A DNA stretch of 64,000 nucleotides, taken from SIG299 sp045531955 (GTDB taxonomy: Bacteria; Bacillota; Clostridia; Lachnospirales; Lachnospiraceae). The translations under genes and the position numbers were made by a program. The notes under the pieces are model-generated. The model did not search any database and was not told the origin of the DNA. It saw only the letters and a list, made by a program, of their open reading frames with translations. Location: NCBI GenBank assembly GCA_045531955.1, contig JAZSFC010000004.1:4577-68576 (forward strand). Direction: 5' to 3'. Positions 16,412 to 25,803 of this stretch are shown here, piece after piece; the stretch's first letter is position 1; every line of letters begins with the position of its first letter.

Positions 16412-18223
16412 TTGAACAAGAGCTCAAAAGGACAGGGATTTTTTATCCTGTTAATTATCTGTGTGCTGCTGGGGCTGGGGTTAACCTTAACTCATCAGAC
16501 AAATGCAGTTAACTATACGTATCAGGACTATCTGGAGGATTTGGCGGACGGAACGGCAAAACGTGTTGTAATCCGGCAGAATGAAGAGGCGCCTACCGGT
16601 CAGGTTAGCGTGGTAGATAAAAATGATACGGTAAAAACCTTTAATGTAGTAAATACCCAAACGGCATGGCAGGCAGCTATGGATGCAGGAATCAGTCCGG
16701 AGGTTATGGATATTTCCAAACCGAACTGGTTTATGACCGAAATCCTGCCGATGATTTTAATTTTTATTGTCATGTTCTTTATGTTTAATATGATGATGGG
16801 CAGAAGTGCCGGCGGCGGAGATTCCAAAATGATGAACTTCGGTAAAAGCCGTGCAAAGATGACATTAAATACCGATGGCAAGGGAACTACCTTTAAAGAT
16901 GTTGCCGGCGTAGCGGAAGAAAAAGAAGAATTGGCGGAAATTGTGGATTTCTTAAAAAATCCGAAAAAATATATCCAGGTGGGTGCAAAAATACCAAAGG
17001 GTGTTATTTTAGTAGGCCCTCCGGGAACCGGTAAAACTTTACTTGCCAAAGCAGTTGCAGGGGAAGCGGGAGTTCCTTTCTTTACTACCTCCGGTTCCGA
17101 CTTTGCGGAAATGTTTGTAGGTGTGGGTGCATCCAGAGTACGTGACCTGTTTGATCAGGCAAAGAAAAATGCACCATGTATTGTTTTCATTGATGAAATT
17201 GACGCGGTGGCAAGACACCGTGGTACCGGTATGGGCGGCGGACACGATGAGCGTGAACAAACCTTAAACCAGCTGCTGGTAGAAATGGATGGCTTTGCCA
17301 TCAACGAGGGTATCATTGTAATGGCAGCCACCAACCGTGTAGATATTCTGGATCCTGCCATTCTTCGTCCGGGACGTTTCGACCGTAAGGTTTATGTAAA
17401 CCGTCCGGATGTTAAGGGAAGAGAAGAAATTTTAGCGGTTCATGCAAAGAACAAGCCACTGGCAGAAGATGTAGACTTAAAGAGAGTTGCCCAGACAACG
17501 GCAGGCTTTACCGGTGCGGATTTAGAGAATCTGTTAAATGAAGCTGCGATTGCTGCGGCAAAGGAAGACCGTGCTTTCGTTAGGGAAGAGGACATTAAAA
17601 AGTCCTTAATCAAGGTTGGCATCGGAATGGAAAAGAAGAGTCGTGTGGTAAGCGAAAAGGAAAGAAGAATTACCGCATATCACGAAGCGGGTCATGCAAT
17701 CCTGTTCCATGTGCTGCCGGATGTAGGTCCGGTGTATACCGTATCCATTATTCCGACCGGTTCCAGTGCTGCGGGATATACCATGCCGCTTCCGGAACGG
17801 GATGAAATGTTCTTAACCAAGGGTAAGCTTTTACAGGATATTATGGTAAGTCTTGGTGGCCGTATTGCCGAAGAAATGGTATTTGACGATATTACCACCG
17901 GTGCTTCCCAGGATATTAAGCAGGCAACCCATACTGCAAGAAATATGGTAACCAAATACGGTTTTTCTGATAAAATCGGTCTGGTGAACTGTGAAATCAG
18001 CGAGGATGAGGTATTCCTCGGCAGAGATTACGGCCATACCAAAAATTACAGTGATGCAGTGGCAAACAGCATTGACGAAGAGGTTCGTGCAATTATTGAC
18101 GAATGTTACGAAAAGGCAAAGCAGCTGTTAATTGAGAATAAAGCGGTTCTGGAGGCATGTGCAGAGCTCCTTCTCGAGAAGGAACGTATCACAAAAGACG
18201 AATTTGAGGCGCTTTTTGTATAA
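16412..18223 (+). CDS. ftsH: ATP-dependent zinc metalloprotease FtsH
   Basis: Membrane-bound AAA+ protease for quality control of membrane and regulatory proteins. Two N-terminal membrane segments (about 9-26 and 107-127) flank a small extracytoplasmic domain. Walker A GPPGTGKT is at 202-209, Walker B FIDEID at 259-264, the second region of homology includes ATNRVDILDPAILRPGRFDR, and the zinc site HEAGH is at 424-428. The start is TTG at 16412, supported by TAGGAGG at 16397-16403. The 603-residue length is normal, and a terminator follows about 180 bp later. Confidence 0.97.
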   Translation: MNKSSKGQGFFILLIICVLLGLGLTLTHQTNAVNYTYQDYLEDLADGTAKRVVIRQNEEAPTGQVSVVDKNDTVKTFNVVNTQTAWQAAMDAGISPEVMDISKPNWFMTEILPMILIFIVMFFMFNMMMGRSAGGGDSKMMNFGKSRAKMTLNTDGKGTTFKDVAGVAEEKEELAEIVDFLKNPKKYIQVGAKIPKGVILVGPPGTGKTLLAKAVAGEAGVPFFTTSGSDFAEMFVGVGASRVRDLFDQAKKNAPCIVFIDEIDAVARHRGTGMGGGHDEREQTLNQLLVEMDGFAINEGIIVMAATNRVDILDPAILRPGRFDRKVYVNRPDVKGREEILAVHAKNKPLAEDVDLKRVAQTTAGFTGADLENLLNEAAIAAAKEDRAFVREEDIKKSLIKVGIGMEKKSRVVSEKERRITAYHEAGHAILFHVLPDVGPVYTVSIIPTGSSAAGYTMPLPERDEMFLTKGKLLQDIMVSLGGRIAEEMVFDDITTGASQDIKQATHTARNMVTKYGFSDKIGLVNCEISEDEVFLGRDYGHTKNYSDAVANSIDEEVRAIIDECYEKAKQLLIENKAVLEACAELLLEKERITKDEFEALFV

Positions 18224-18404
18224 TTTAACGGCGTGTTTTTGAGGGTGGAAAGAGAGTTGTTGTTATTTTTAACAAAAAATCAGGTAAAATTTTGTAAAGT
18301 TTGTGCACACTTATGTGAGAAACTGTACTATAATAACACACGTAAACCCCAATACATTATATAGTTTTTGCTACACCCCATAAGTAACAAAAATACCTTC
18401 TCCG

Positions 18405-18436
18405 AAAAGGCTGGCAAGCGATTGCCAGCCTTTTTA
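18405..18436 (+). terminator. Terminator in the ftsH-GH13 gap
   Basis: AAAAGGCTGGCAA-GCGA-TTGCCAGCCTTTTTACC is a strong hairpin with a T-run. The rest of the 284-bp gap (18224-18507) holds a lone TATAAT at 18329-18334 with no good -35 at the right distance; I see nothing else in it. Confidence 0.85.
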
Positions 18437-18507
18437 CCTTTCGTAAAAGGCGGAGACAAAAAAGAGAGAGAATAAAAAGTAGACAAGAGAGGACAGGCAT
18501 AATCTTT

Positions 18508-20532
18508 ATGAATCTGAATTTGTTTTTTTCAGACGGAACAAAAGAATACCGGAATCCGGTAAATTGTAAGGCGGGAGATGCGGTGACCGTACGCTTCCGT
18601 GTGCCGGCCGGATGCAGGGCATATCCGATGCTTCATACAGAGCAGGGAGAGCTTCCGATGGAGTTATCGGAAACAGGAAAGAGATTTGATTATTACACGG
18701 CAACCGTGACAGTAGGAGAAAAACCGGAATGGTATTATTTTTCTTTTATTTGCGAAGGTGCGATTTACCATTATGACCGTAGCGGTGTTACCAATCATGC
18801 GGAGAAAGATTTTTTCTTCCGCCTGACTCCGGGCTTTGATGTACCGGAGTGGGCAAAGGGCGCTGTGATGTACCAGATATATACGGACCGTTTTTGTAAC
18901 GGTGATAAGTCTAATGATGTTATTACCGGTGAATACACTTACCTTGGCACGGAAGTGGAAAAGGTAGAGAAGTGGAATACTCCGGTGGCGGATTTGGATG
19001 TAGGCCGTTTTTACGGCGGTGATTTAGCCGGTGTACGAAAAAAACTGGATTATTTACAAGACTTAGGCGTGGAGGTTATTTATTTTAACCCGTTGTTTGT
19101 ATCTCCGTCCAATCATAAATATGACAGCCAGGATTATGACTACATTGACCCGCATTTTGGTGTAATTGTTAATGACGGAAAAATAGGCGACAGCGCGTTT
19201 GCAACTTATATTAAGAGAACAACGGATAAAGAAAACCTGGAGGCCAGCAATGCGTATTTTGCGGACTTAGTGGCAGAAATCCACCGCCGCGGTATGAAGG
19301 TTATTTTAGACGGCGTATTTAACCATTGCGGTTCTTTCAACAAGTGGCTGGACAGAGAGGGCTTTTATGCTGCCAGTGGCGAGTACCGGCCGGGTGCGTA
19401 TCAGTCCAAGGAAAGCCCGTATTGGAATTTCTTCAAATTCCGGAACGAAAATGATAAAAACTCCTATGAGGGCTGGTGGGGCTATGAAACCCTGCCAAAG
19501 TTAAATTTTGAAGAATCCGAAGAACTTTGTGAGTATATCTGCAAGGTGGGTGCCAAATGGGTGTCTGCTCCGTACCATGTAGACGGCTGGCGTCTTGATG
19601 TAGCAGCGGATTTGGGTCATACCGAAGAGTTCAACCATAAGTTTTGGAAACGGTTCCGCAAGGCGGTAAAGGGGGCAAATCCGGAAGCAGTGATTTTGGC
19701 GGAGCATTACGGAAATGCGGCTTCCTGGCTGCAGGGTGATGAGTGGGATACCGTCATGAACTATGATGCCTTTATGGAACCTGTCACCTGGTTCTTAACC
19801 GGAATGGAAAAACACAGCGACGAATTTCGGGGATATTTGTGGAATAATCACGAGCATTTTCTTCAGTGTATGAAATATAATATGGCAAAATTCCAGACAC
19901 CGTCTCTGTATTGCGCCATGAACGAGTTGTCGAACCATGACCATTCCCGCTTCTTAACAAGAACCAATCACCAGGCAGGAAGAGTTCAAGTGCTGGGAGC
20001 AAAAGCAGCGGAAGAGGGCATTAATAAGGCGGTGTTTGCCGAGGCGGTTGTACTGCAGATGTTCTGGCCGGGGGCACCAACCCTGTATTACGGTGATGAA
20101 GCCGGTGTATGCGGTTTTACCGACCCGGATAACCGTCGTCCGTACCCTTGGAAAAATGAAGATACAGAGCTGATAGAATTCCATAAAGAAGTGATAAAAA
20201 TTCACCGTACGTATCCGGCGCTGCGTACCGGTTCTTTCCGTATGCTGCACTGTGAACACGGTATTTTGAGCTTTGGCCGGTTTGACCGGGAAGACCAATT
20301 TTTTATTGCGGTAAATAATAATGATACGGCAAAGATTGTAACATTCTCCGTGGAAGAGTTGGACATCAATTCACCGTTTATGGTAAGTCTTATGCTGACC
20401 ACAGAAAACACAATGACGCCGGAAGCTAAGCTTTATTCCGTGGCAGACGGAAAGCTTTCCCTGACCATGCCGGCATTCTCTTCCTTTGTGTTGAAAAACT
20501 TTAATGTGGAAGCCGGGCAGAACAGTAAATAA
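18508..20532 (+). CDS. GH13 alpha-glycosidase (neopullulanase/cyclomaltodextrinase-like)
   Basis: Cytoplasmic alpha-glucan hydrolase of 674 residues with no signal peptide. An N-terminal beta-sandwich (about 1-110, CBM34-like) precedes the TIM barrel. The four conserved GH13 regions are present: LDGVFNHCG (267-275), DGWRLDVA with nucleophile Asp364, ILAEHYG with acid/base Glu399, and LSNHDHSR with Asp478. A C-terminal beta domain follows. The layout fits neopullulanase or maltogenic amylase acting on maltodextrins or cyclodextrins, but exact specificity is not readable. It probably feeds the same alpha-glucan pathway as the phosphorylase at 44927. Confidence 0.92.
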   Translation: MNLNLFFSDGTKEYRNPVNCKAGDAVTVRFRVPAGCRAYPMLHTEQGELPMELSETGKRFDYYTATVTVGEKPEWYYFSFICEGAIYHYDRSGVTNHAEKDFFFRLTPGFDVPEWAKGAVMYQIYTDRFCNGDKSNDVITGEYTYLGTEVEKVEKWNTPVADLDVGRFYGGDLAGVRKKLDYLQDLGVEVIYFNPLFVSPSNHKYDSQDYDYIDPHFGVIVNDGKIGDSAFATYIKRTTDKENLEASNAYFADLVAEIHRRGMKVILDGVFNHCGSFNKWLDREGFYAASGEYRPGAYQSKESPYWNFFKFRNENDKNSYEGWWGYETLPKLNFEESEELCEYICKVGAKWVSAPYHVDGWRLDVAADLGHTEEFNHKFWKRFRKAVKGANPEAVILAEHYGNAASWLQGDEWDTVMNYDAFMEPVTWFLTGMEKHSDEFRGYLWNNHEHFLQCMKYNMAKFQTPSLYCAMNELSNHDHSRFLTRTNHQAGRVQVLGAKAAEEGINKAVFAEAVVLQMFWPGAPTLYYGDEAGVCGFTDPDNRRPYPWKNEDTELIEFHKEVIKIHRTYPALRTGSFRMLHCEHGILSFGRFDREDQFFIAVNNNDTAKIVTFSVEELDINSPFMVSLMLTTENTMTPEAKLYSVADGKLSLTMPAFSSFVLKNFNVEAGQNSK

Positions 20533-20546
20533 TAAAAGGTAAACAT

Positions 20547-21905
20547 ATGAAACGCTGGATTGCAGAAAACAAATCATATATTAAAACAACCCTGAATGTA
20601 GCCTGGCCGGCGGTAATGGAGTCCTTCTTTGTTGCACTGGTGGGCATTGTGGATTCCTTCATGGTGAGCCGTCTTGGTACCTATGCGGTGGCGGCGGTAG
20701 GACTTACCACCCAGCCAAAGTTTTTGGGGTTGGCTTTGTTTACAGCGGTAAATGTGGCACTTTCTTCCATTACAGCCCGCAGAAAGGGACAAAACGACCG
20801 GGACGGAGCTAACCGCACCTTGCTTTTTGTGTTGTGGTATGTGCTTCTTCTTGGCGTAATCGTCAGTGTGATTTGTGTTACTTTTGCAGATACTTTTATA
20901 AGACTTGCCGGTTCCCAGGAAGACACTCATGATGCAGCAGTTGCTTATTTCCGTATTATTATGGGTGGTATGATGTTTACCATCATTTCCCTGGCAATCA
21001 ATGCGGCACAAAGAGGCTCCGGCAATACCAAAATAGCATTGCGCACCAATTTAACTTCAAATTTGGTTAACGTGGTATTCAATTTTCTGCTGATTGAGGG
21101 TAGATTTGGTTTTCCGGCATTGGGAATCGAAGGTGCCGCCATTGCTACGGTAATCGGTACGGCGGTTTCCTGCGGCATGAGCATTGCGTCGGTGTTCCGG
21201 AAAGACAGCTTTGTTAATATAACATATATGATTGCCAATAAGCTTAAAGCAACCATGGCAGATGTCAAAGTCCTGATAAAATTGGCGAGTTCCGTTTTTG
21301 CAGAGCATATATTGCTTCGGATAGGTTTTATGTCGGTTGCGGTTATGGCAGCCAACCTCGGTACCCAGGAATATGCAGCGCACCAAATCGGAATGAACGT
21401 TATGTCTCTGTCCTTTTCTTTCGGGGACGGCATGCAGGTAGCTGCCGTTACGTTAATTGGGCAATGCCTGGGAAGAAAAGAACCGGAAATGGCGAAGAAA
21501 TACGGTACTATATGTCAGCGCATCGGCAATGTCATTTCGATTGTTTTGTCTATTCTGTACCTGGTGGGTGGAGAAACCTTTTTCCGGTTGTATTTTCCGC
21601 AGGATGAATATGCCGTATCCATCGGTTTGCAGATTATGAAGGTGATGGTTATTATTGTACTGATGCAGGTTGCTCAGGTAATTTACATGGGATGTCTCCG
21701 AGGTGCCGGCGATGTGAAATTCACGATGATAGCATCCACCATCAGCGTAACGTTGATTCGGCCGACGGTATCCTATTTATGTGCCTATGTATTACAAATG
21801 GGTGTGATAGGTATCTGGCTCGGAATTGTAGGAGACCAGGTAGTCCGTCTGATTTTAACCAATCGGAGATTCCGGTCCGGAAAATGGACAAAGATAGAGG
21901 TCTAA
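20547..21905 (+). CDS. MATE family efflux transporter
   Basis: Integral membrane exporter of 452 residues with twelve predicted helices in two repeats. The N-terminal repeat begins at NVAWPAVMESFFVALVGIVD, typical of the NorM/DinF superfamily, which exports organic cations or drugs in exchange for Na+ or H+. It starts 15 bp after the GH13 gene behind AAAAGGT, so it may share that transcript. Substrate is unknown; MATE proteins in gut clostridia are numerous and often uncharacterised. Confidence 0.92.
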   Translation: MKRWIAENKSYIKTTLNVAWPAVMESFFVALVGIVDSFMVSRLGTYAVAAVGLTTQPKFLGLALFTAVNVALSSITARRKGQNDRDGANRTLLFVLWYVLLLGVIVSVICVTFADTFIRLAGSQEDTHDAAVAYFRIIMGGMMFTIISLAINAAQRGSGNTKIALRTNLTSNLVNVVFNFLLIEGRFGFPALGIEGAAIATVIGTAVSCGMSIASVFRKDSFVNITYMIANKLKATMADVKVLIKLASSVFAEHILLRIGFMSVAVMAANLGTQEYAAHQIGMNVMSLSFSFGDGMQVAAVTLIGQCLGRKEPEMAKKYGTICQRIGNVISIVLSILYLVGGETFFRLYFPQDEYAVSIGLQIMKVMVIIVLMQVAQVIYMGCLRGAGDVKFTMIASTISVTLIRPTVSYLCAYVLQMGVIGIWLGIVGDQVVRLILTNRRFRSGKWTKIEV

Positions 21906-21937
21906 AATCCTTTGCCCGTAAAACGAAGGGGGATTAT

Positions 21938-22675
21938 ATGAAGTATCAGAATTATATATTTGATTTATACGGAACATTAGTGGATATTCATACAGACGAA
22001 AGCAAGACATCCCTTTGGAAAAAAATAGCGGTGTACTTCAGTGCCCAGGGGGCGGCGTATACCGGAAAAGAACTGAAGGATCGGTATCTTACCCTCATCC
22101 GTGCAGAAGAAAAGAAGCTGCAGAAAAAATTGAAAAAGAAATATCCGGACATTACGGTGAAAGAAGTAGAAATTAATCTGGACCGTGTGTTTACGGCATT
22201 ATACAAAGAAAAGGGTGTGAAGGCAAATAAGCAGTTGATTAAGGATTCCATGATTGCGTTCCGCGCCATTACCATGGAAAAACTAAAGCTGTTTCCGGGC
22301 ACCGCGGAACTTCTGCAAGGATTAAAAAATGCAGGAAAAAAAGTGTATTTGCTGTCCAATGCCCAAACGTCCTTTACTTATCCTGAAATGAAAGCCCTTG
22401 GTATTACCGGGTACTTTGACGATATCTTCTTTTCCTCCGATTTGGAAGTGAAGAAGCCTTCCGCAAAGTTTTATGAGGCGCTGTTTGAAAAGCATGGCTT
22501 AATAAAGAAAGAGTCGGTGATGGTAGGTAATGACCGTTTTGCAGACGTGCAGGGCGCGTTGGATTTTGGTTTGGAAGCCATTTATCTTCATACGGAACAA
22601 TCCACACCGTTTGAGGGAGCACTTCCGAAGGGAAGTGTACAGGTGGAGTGCCTTACGGATATTTTAACTATTTAA
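21938..22675 (+). CDS. HAD-superfamily hydrolase
   Basis: Cytoplasmic phosphatase-type enzyme of 245 residues. Motif I is IFDLYGTLVD (Asp nucleophile, with Tyr in place of the more usual second Asp two residues on); motif II is LLSNAQ; motif III uses Lys in EVKKPS; motif IV is VGNDRFADVQGA. The missing second Asp of motif I (DLYGT rather than DxDGT) is also found in dehalogenase-type members, so the reaction may not be a standard phosphatase step. The frame opens earlier inside the MATE gene, but GAAGGGGGA places the start at 21938. Confidence 0.88.
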   Translation: MKYQNYIFDLYGTLVDIHTDESKTSLWKKIAVYFSAQGAAYTGKELKDRYLTLIRAEEKKLQKKLKKKYPDITVKEVEINLDRVFTALYKEKGVKANKQLIKDSMIAFRAITMEKLKLFPGTAELLQGLKNAGKKVYLLSNAQTSFTYPEMKALGITGYFDDIFFSSDLEVKKPSAKFYEALFEKHGLIKKESVMVGNDRFADVQGALDFGLEAIYLHTEQSTPFEGALPKGSVQVECLTDILTI

Positions 22676-22714
22676 TTTTGCTAAGAGAGTTGAATTTGCT
22701 AAGAGGTAGCAGTC

Positions 22715-23587
22715 ATGAAAGAAAAAAGTAGAAGTAGGATTCTTGCGAAAAACGCGGTGCTGATTATCGGCGGAAGTTTATTGTATGCTTTAGGAATGAA
22801 TCTGTTCCTGACGCCGCTTCATTTATTCAGCGGTGGCGGTGTGGGTCTTGCCCAGTTATTAACCTTGTTTTTGGAGAACCTGATTGATGTGGGCAGCTTT
22901 AATTTGTATGGTATTGTATATCTGATTATTAACATTCCGCTTTTATTCCTGGCATATTTTCAGCTGGGCTATAAATTTTTCATTAAAACCTTAATCGGCT
23001 CCGGTGCCATCAGTTTATTTATTACGTTGGTGCCAACCTTGTCTATGCCGATAGTAGAAGACTATCTTACTTCTGTTCTTATCGGTGGTATTGCCTGTGG
23101 CGCAGGCGTGGGTATTATCCTGATTGCCGGCGGCAGCGGCGGCGGTATCGATGTGATTGCTATGTGGGCGGCAAAGAAACTGAGAAATGCCAGCGTGGGT
23201 AAAATTTCTCTGTATTTTAATGTGCTGCTGTATGCCATCATGCTGTTTCTGTTTGATGCGGAAACGGTAATTTATTCGTTAATTTATACGGTAATCTTCA
23301 CCCTTGTTTTAGACAAGACCCATTATCAGAATATTAATGTCCGGGTGATGATTTTTACAAAGAAGGATGGCATCGACAAGGCAATTAATGTGAGAACCCG
23401 CCGCGGTGTGACAAAGTGGAACGGTTGTGGTGCTTACACGCAGGAAGCCACACAAATTCTGGTGTCCTGCATCAACAAATATGAGGTCAACGAGATGATG
23501 GATCTGGTACACAGCATTGACCCGCAGGCTTTTGTGATTGTGGATGAAAATGTTATGGTAAGCGGTAATTTTGAGAAGAGATTGTAA
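22715..23587 (+). CDS. YitT family membrane protein (DUF2179 C-terminus)
   Basis: A 290-residue membrane protein with about five to six N-terminal helices and a cytoplasmic C-terminal DUF2179 domain (about 200-288, including TRRGVTKWNGCGAYT). The opening LIIGGSLLYALGMNLFLTP and the SGGGVGLAQ loop are typical of the YitT/YvjA family, common in Firmicutes but of unproven function. The ATG at 22715 follows AAGAGGT. Two direct copies of the TTTGCTAAGAG motif lie just upstream (22676-22706). Confidence 0.9.
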   Translation: MKEKSRSRILAKNAVLIIGGSLLYALGMNLFLTPLHLFSGGGVGLAQLLTLFLENLIDVGSFNLYGIVYLIINIPLLFLAYFQLGYKFFIKTLIGSGAISLFITLVPTLSMPIVEDYLTSVLIGGIACGAGVGIILIAGGSGGGIDVIAMWAAKKLRNASVGKISLYFNVLLYAIMLFLFDAETVIYSLIYTVIFTLVLDKTHYQNINVRVMIFTKKDGIDKAINVRTRRGVTKWNGCGAYTQEATQILVSCINKYEVNEMMDLVHSIDPQAFVIVDENVMVSGNFEKRL

Positions 23588-23632
23588 TGCTTGCGGAAAA
23601 GCGGGCATGTCAGCAACCGACGGAGGATTAAA

Positions 23633-25366
23633 GTGAAAAAGAAACTACAGATAATTGCAATAGTGATATTTTCGCTTATTCTTCTGGCAAGTTGCAGGGA
23701 AAAGCAGACAGCAAAACCTACGCCAACGGAAAAGCCGGCAATAACAATAACAGCAACATTGGAACCGACGGCGACATTGGTACCGACAGCAACGCCGGAA
23801 CCAACAAAAGTAATCGAGAGACAAAAAAACGTACATGTGCATAACTGGCGGACGGCGACTTGTAAAGAGCCGATGATTTGCATGGAATGCGGCATGACGG
23901 AATTGGCGACAGCAGAACACATATGGCAGGAAAATGCTTATATAGAGCCAACCTGTGCGGATGGAAAGTTAATTTACACTTGTGCTTGTGAAAGTATAAA
24001 AGAAGAATGGATAGAAGCAATCGGATCCCATGTTTGTAATGAAAACGGAACGTGCATAGAGTGCGGGAACCGTCTGGATGTAACAAAGATGATATTGGAA
24101 GAAATTCTGATAGAAAATGTGGCCGGAATAGAACGTTGTGGTGTGTTCACCAGTGAAGAAAGCAAGTTTAAGATTTATAAACCGATTGTGACAGAGGATG
24201 TTTCTTTACCAATCGTGGAGTTGGACGGTGATCTTTCCGGGGTGACAAAATATAAAGAGGGAATGGTCGGTTTTTCATACGAAGACTCAAAAACAGAATT
24301 TTCGTGTTTTGCGACAATACATGTGCAGGGTGCTTCCAGTGTAAGATACCCTAAAAAGAATTATTCCATAAAGCTTGTAGATGAAGATGGAAAGAAGAAC
24401 AAAGTAGAGCTTGTTAACGGATGGGGAAAGCAGCATAAGTACTGTATGAAGGCAAATTATATTGATTTTTCCCAGGCAAGAAATGTGGTCTCCGGCAAAT
24501 TGTGGGGAGATGTGGTGGCGTCCCGAGGGAATTCAGATGAATTATCCGGGTTAATAAACGGAGGTGCCATAGACGGATATCCGGTGCTGGTGTATCATAA
24601 CGGAGCTTATCTTGGCCTCTATACGATGAACATACCGAAGGACAAATGGCTGTTTGGTATGAAAGACAGTGAAGAGAAGACACAGGCAATGCTTATGGCA
24701 ATCGACAGAACGGAGGAAACCGCCCTTAGAAAAACGATAAAAAGTATTTCAGGAAGCGGAATGGAACTGGAATTTTATTCGAATGAAGAAAGCAAGACGG
24801 ATAGTAGTGCTGCCTGGGTAAAAAACAGCTTTAATGAAATGGTTTCCTTTGTTATAAATAACGACGGAGAGGAGTTTCTGAATGGGATTTCCCGGTATGC
24901 AGATGTGGAAAAATGTATTGACTCCATGCTGTATACCTATATTATCTGCGCAGGTGACAATCTTTCCAAAAATATTTTATGGGTAACGTTTGACGGAACG
25001 GTGTGGTATTCCTCGGTATATGATATGGACGGAACATGGGGCTTGCGCTGGGATGGAAGTGTGGCTTTCAAAGAGAATAACTATATCATTACAAAAACGA
25101 AATCTAATTTATTATGGGAAAAACTGTATAAATATGATTTTGAACGTATTGCTGAACGTTATTGGGAACTTCGGGAAGGGCCGCTGTCCATAGAAAATAT
25201 AACGGAAAAATTTGACGACTTCTTTTCCGGCATACCTCAGATGGCATACGATGCAGAAAAGAAAAAATGGCCGGATGTGCTAAGTAAGAAAAGTAATACA
25301 AAAAAGCAGATTCTTGATTTCGCTAAACGCCGGTTGGAAGTATTTGATGAAGTATTTCAAAGATAG
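23633..25366 (+). CDS. CotH-kinase family lipoprotein with Cys-rich N-terminal repeats
   Basis: Exported lipoprotein of 577 residues. The signal peptide ends at a lipobox (LLASC), a Thr/Pro linker follows, then a Cys/His-rich stretch (about 65-150) with three spaced CxxC-type units (CMECG, CACES, CIECG). The C-terminal two-thirds is a CotH domain (IHVQGASSVRYPKKNYSIKL; late YDMDGTWGLRWDGS). CotH proteins of Bacillus are secretory-type protein kinases that phosphorylate spore-coat proteins, while many clostridial members are surface proteins. GTG at 23633 is chosen because GGAGG (23622-23626) precedes it and the signal peptide then begins normally. Confidence 0.9.
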   Translation: MKKKLQIIAIVIFSLILLASCREKQTAKPTPTEKPAITITATLEPTATLVPTATPEPTKVIERQKNVHVHNWRTATCKEPMICMECGMTELATAEHIWQENAYIEPTCADGKLIYTCACESIKEEWIEAIGSHVCNENGTCIECGNRLDVTKMILEEILIENVAGIERCGVFTSEESKFKIYKPIVTEDVSLPIVELDGDLSGVTKYKEGMVGFSYEDSKTEFSCFATIHVQGASSVRYPKKNYSIKLVDEDGKKNKVELVNGWGKQHKYCMKANYIDFSQARNVVSGKLWGDVVASRGNSDELSGLINGGAIDGYPVLVYHNGAYLGLYTMNIPKDKWLFGMKDSEEKTQAMLMAIDRTEETALRKTIKSISGSGMELEFYSNEESKTDSSAAWVKNSFNEMVSFVINNDGEEFLNGISRYADVEKCIDSMLYTYIICAGDNLSKNILWVTFDGTVWYSSVYDMDGTWGLRWDGSVAFKENNYIITKTKSNLLWEKLYKYDFERIAERYWELREGPLSIENITEKFDDFFSGIPQMAYDAEKKKWPDVLSKKSNTKKQILDFAKRRLEVFDEVFQR

Positions 25367-25392
25367 GAATTCTGTGTTTTTTTAAAAAAAAG

Positions 25393-25421
25393 TTGACGGC
25401 AAAGTAATTATGTGCTATAAC
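25393..25421 (+). promoter_or_regulatory. Sigma-A promoter of the trp T-box transcript
   Basis: TTGACG (25393-25398) and TATAAC (25416-25421) with a 17-bp spacer. Expected transcription start is near 25428, about 45 bp before the T-box stem I. The -10 lies inside an inverted repeat (see next entry). Confidence 0.8.
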
Positions 25422-25441
25422 TATGCATATAATTACTTTGC
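25399..25441. promoter_or_regulatory. 13-bp inverted repeat spanning the trp promoter -10: possible operator
   Basis: GCAAAGTAATTAT (25399-25411) and ATAATTACTTTGC (25429-25441) are perfect inverted copies separated by 17 bp that contain the -10. Because the 5' arm lies upstream of the expected start of transcription, it cannot form an RNA hairpin in this transcript and is better read as a DNA site for a dimeric repressor. A further partial AAAGTAA copy follows at about 25448. The factor is unknown. Confidence 0.6.
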
Positions 25442-25473
25442 TTAGTTAAAGTAACAACGCAAGCAAAACCTGT

Positions 25474-25749
25474 GACAAAGAGTAAGTACCTTTAACAGCA
25501 CCGGTACAGAGAGCAGCAGAATGGTGGAACTGCAGCGCGAGTGGTTAAAGCGAATGGGCTTTGGAGGGCAACCTGAACATCCTTTGGAAGGTAGGGAAGC
25601 CGGAGTCGAATCTCCGTTAACAAAACCAGCCTGTCAACCGCAAGGGGCGCAGGGCTTAAGAGGGTATCAACAGGATACCAATACGGGTGGCACCGCAGGA
25701 GTTAACTCTTGTCCCGCGAAACTTTTCGCAGTGGATAAGGGTTTTTTTT
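25474..25749 (+). promoter_or_regulatory. T-box riboswitch leader, specifier UGG (tryptophan)
   Basis: All main T-box parts are visible: stem I start GACAAAGAGTAAGTA with the AGTA motif, AGAGAGC, the GGTGGAAC distal loop, specifier region GCGAA-TGG-GCTTTGGAG (UGG at 25555-25557), a conserved stem CCGGAGTCGAATCTCCGTTA, the T-box proper CGGGTGGCACCGC (25684-25696), and a terminator (25708-25749: CTTGTCC/GGATAAG plus GCGAA/TTCGC, then T8). Uncharged tRNA-Trp should stabilise the antiterminator and switch on trpB. Aligning the specifier with the ileS leader in this window supports UGG. Confidence 0.93.
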
Positions 25750-25803
25750 ATACCTCAAAGGCTGCGAATAACCCATTATTTTTAGTTTAAGGAGGATACT
25801 ATT

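Noticed and set aside
18301..18334. TATAAT at 18329 as a promoter for the GH13 gene
   Set aside because: No -35 at 16-18 bp; the nearest candidate, TTGTGC, is 22 bp away, and the strong terminator at 18405 lies between it and the gene.
25521..25790. 89-codon open frame
   Set aside because: It lies inside the trp T-box leader, whose conserved RNA elements explain the sequence.
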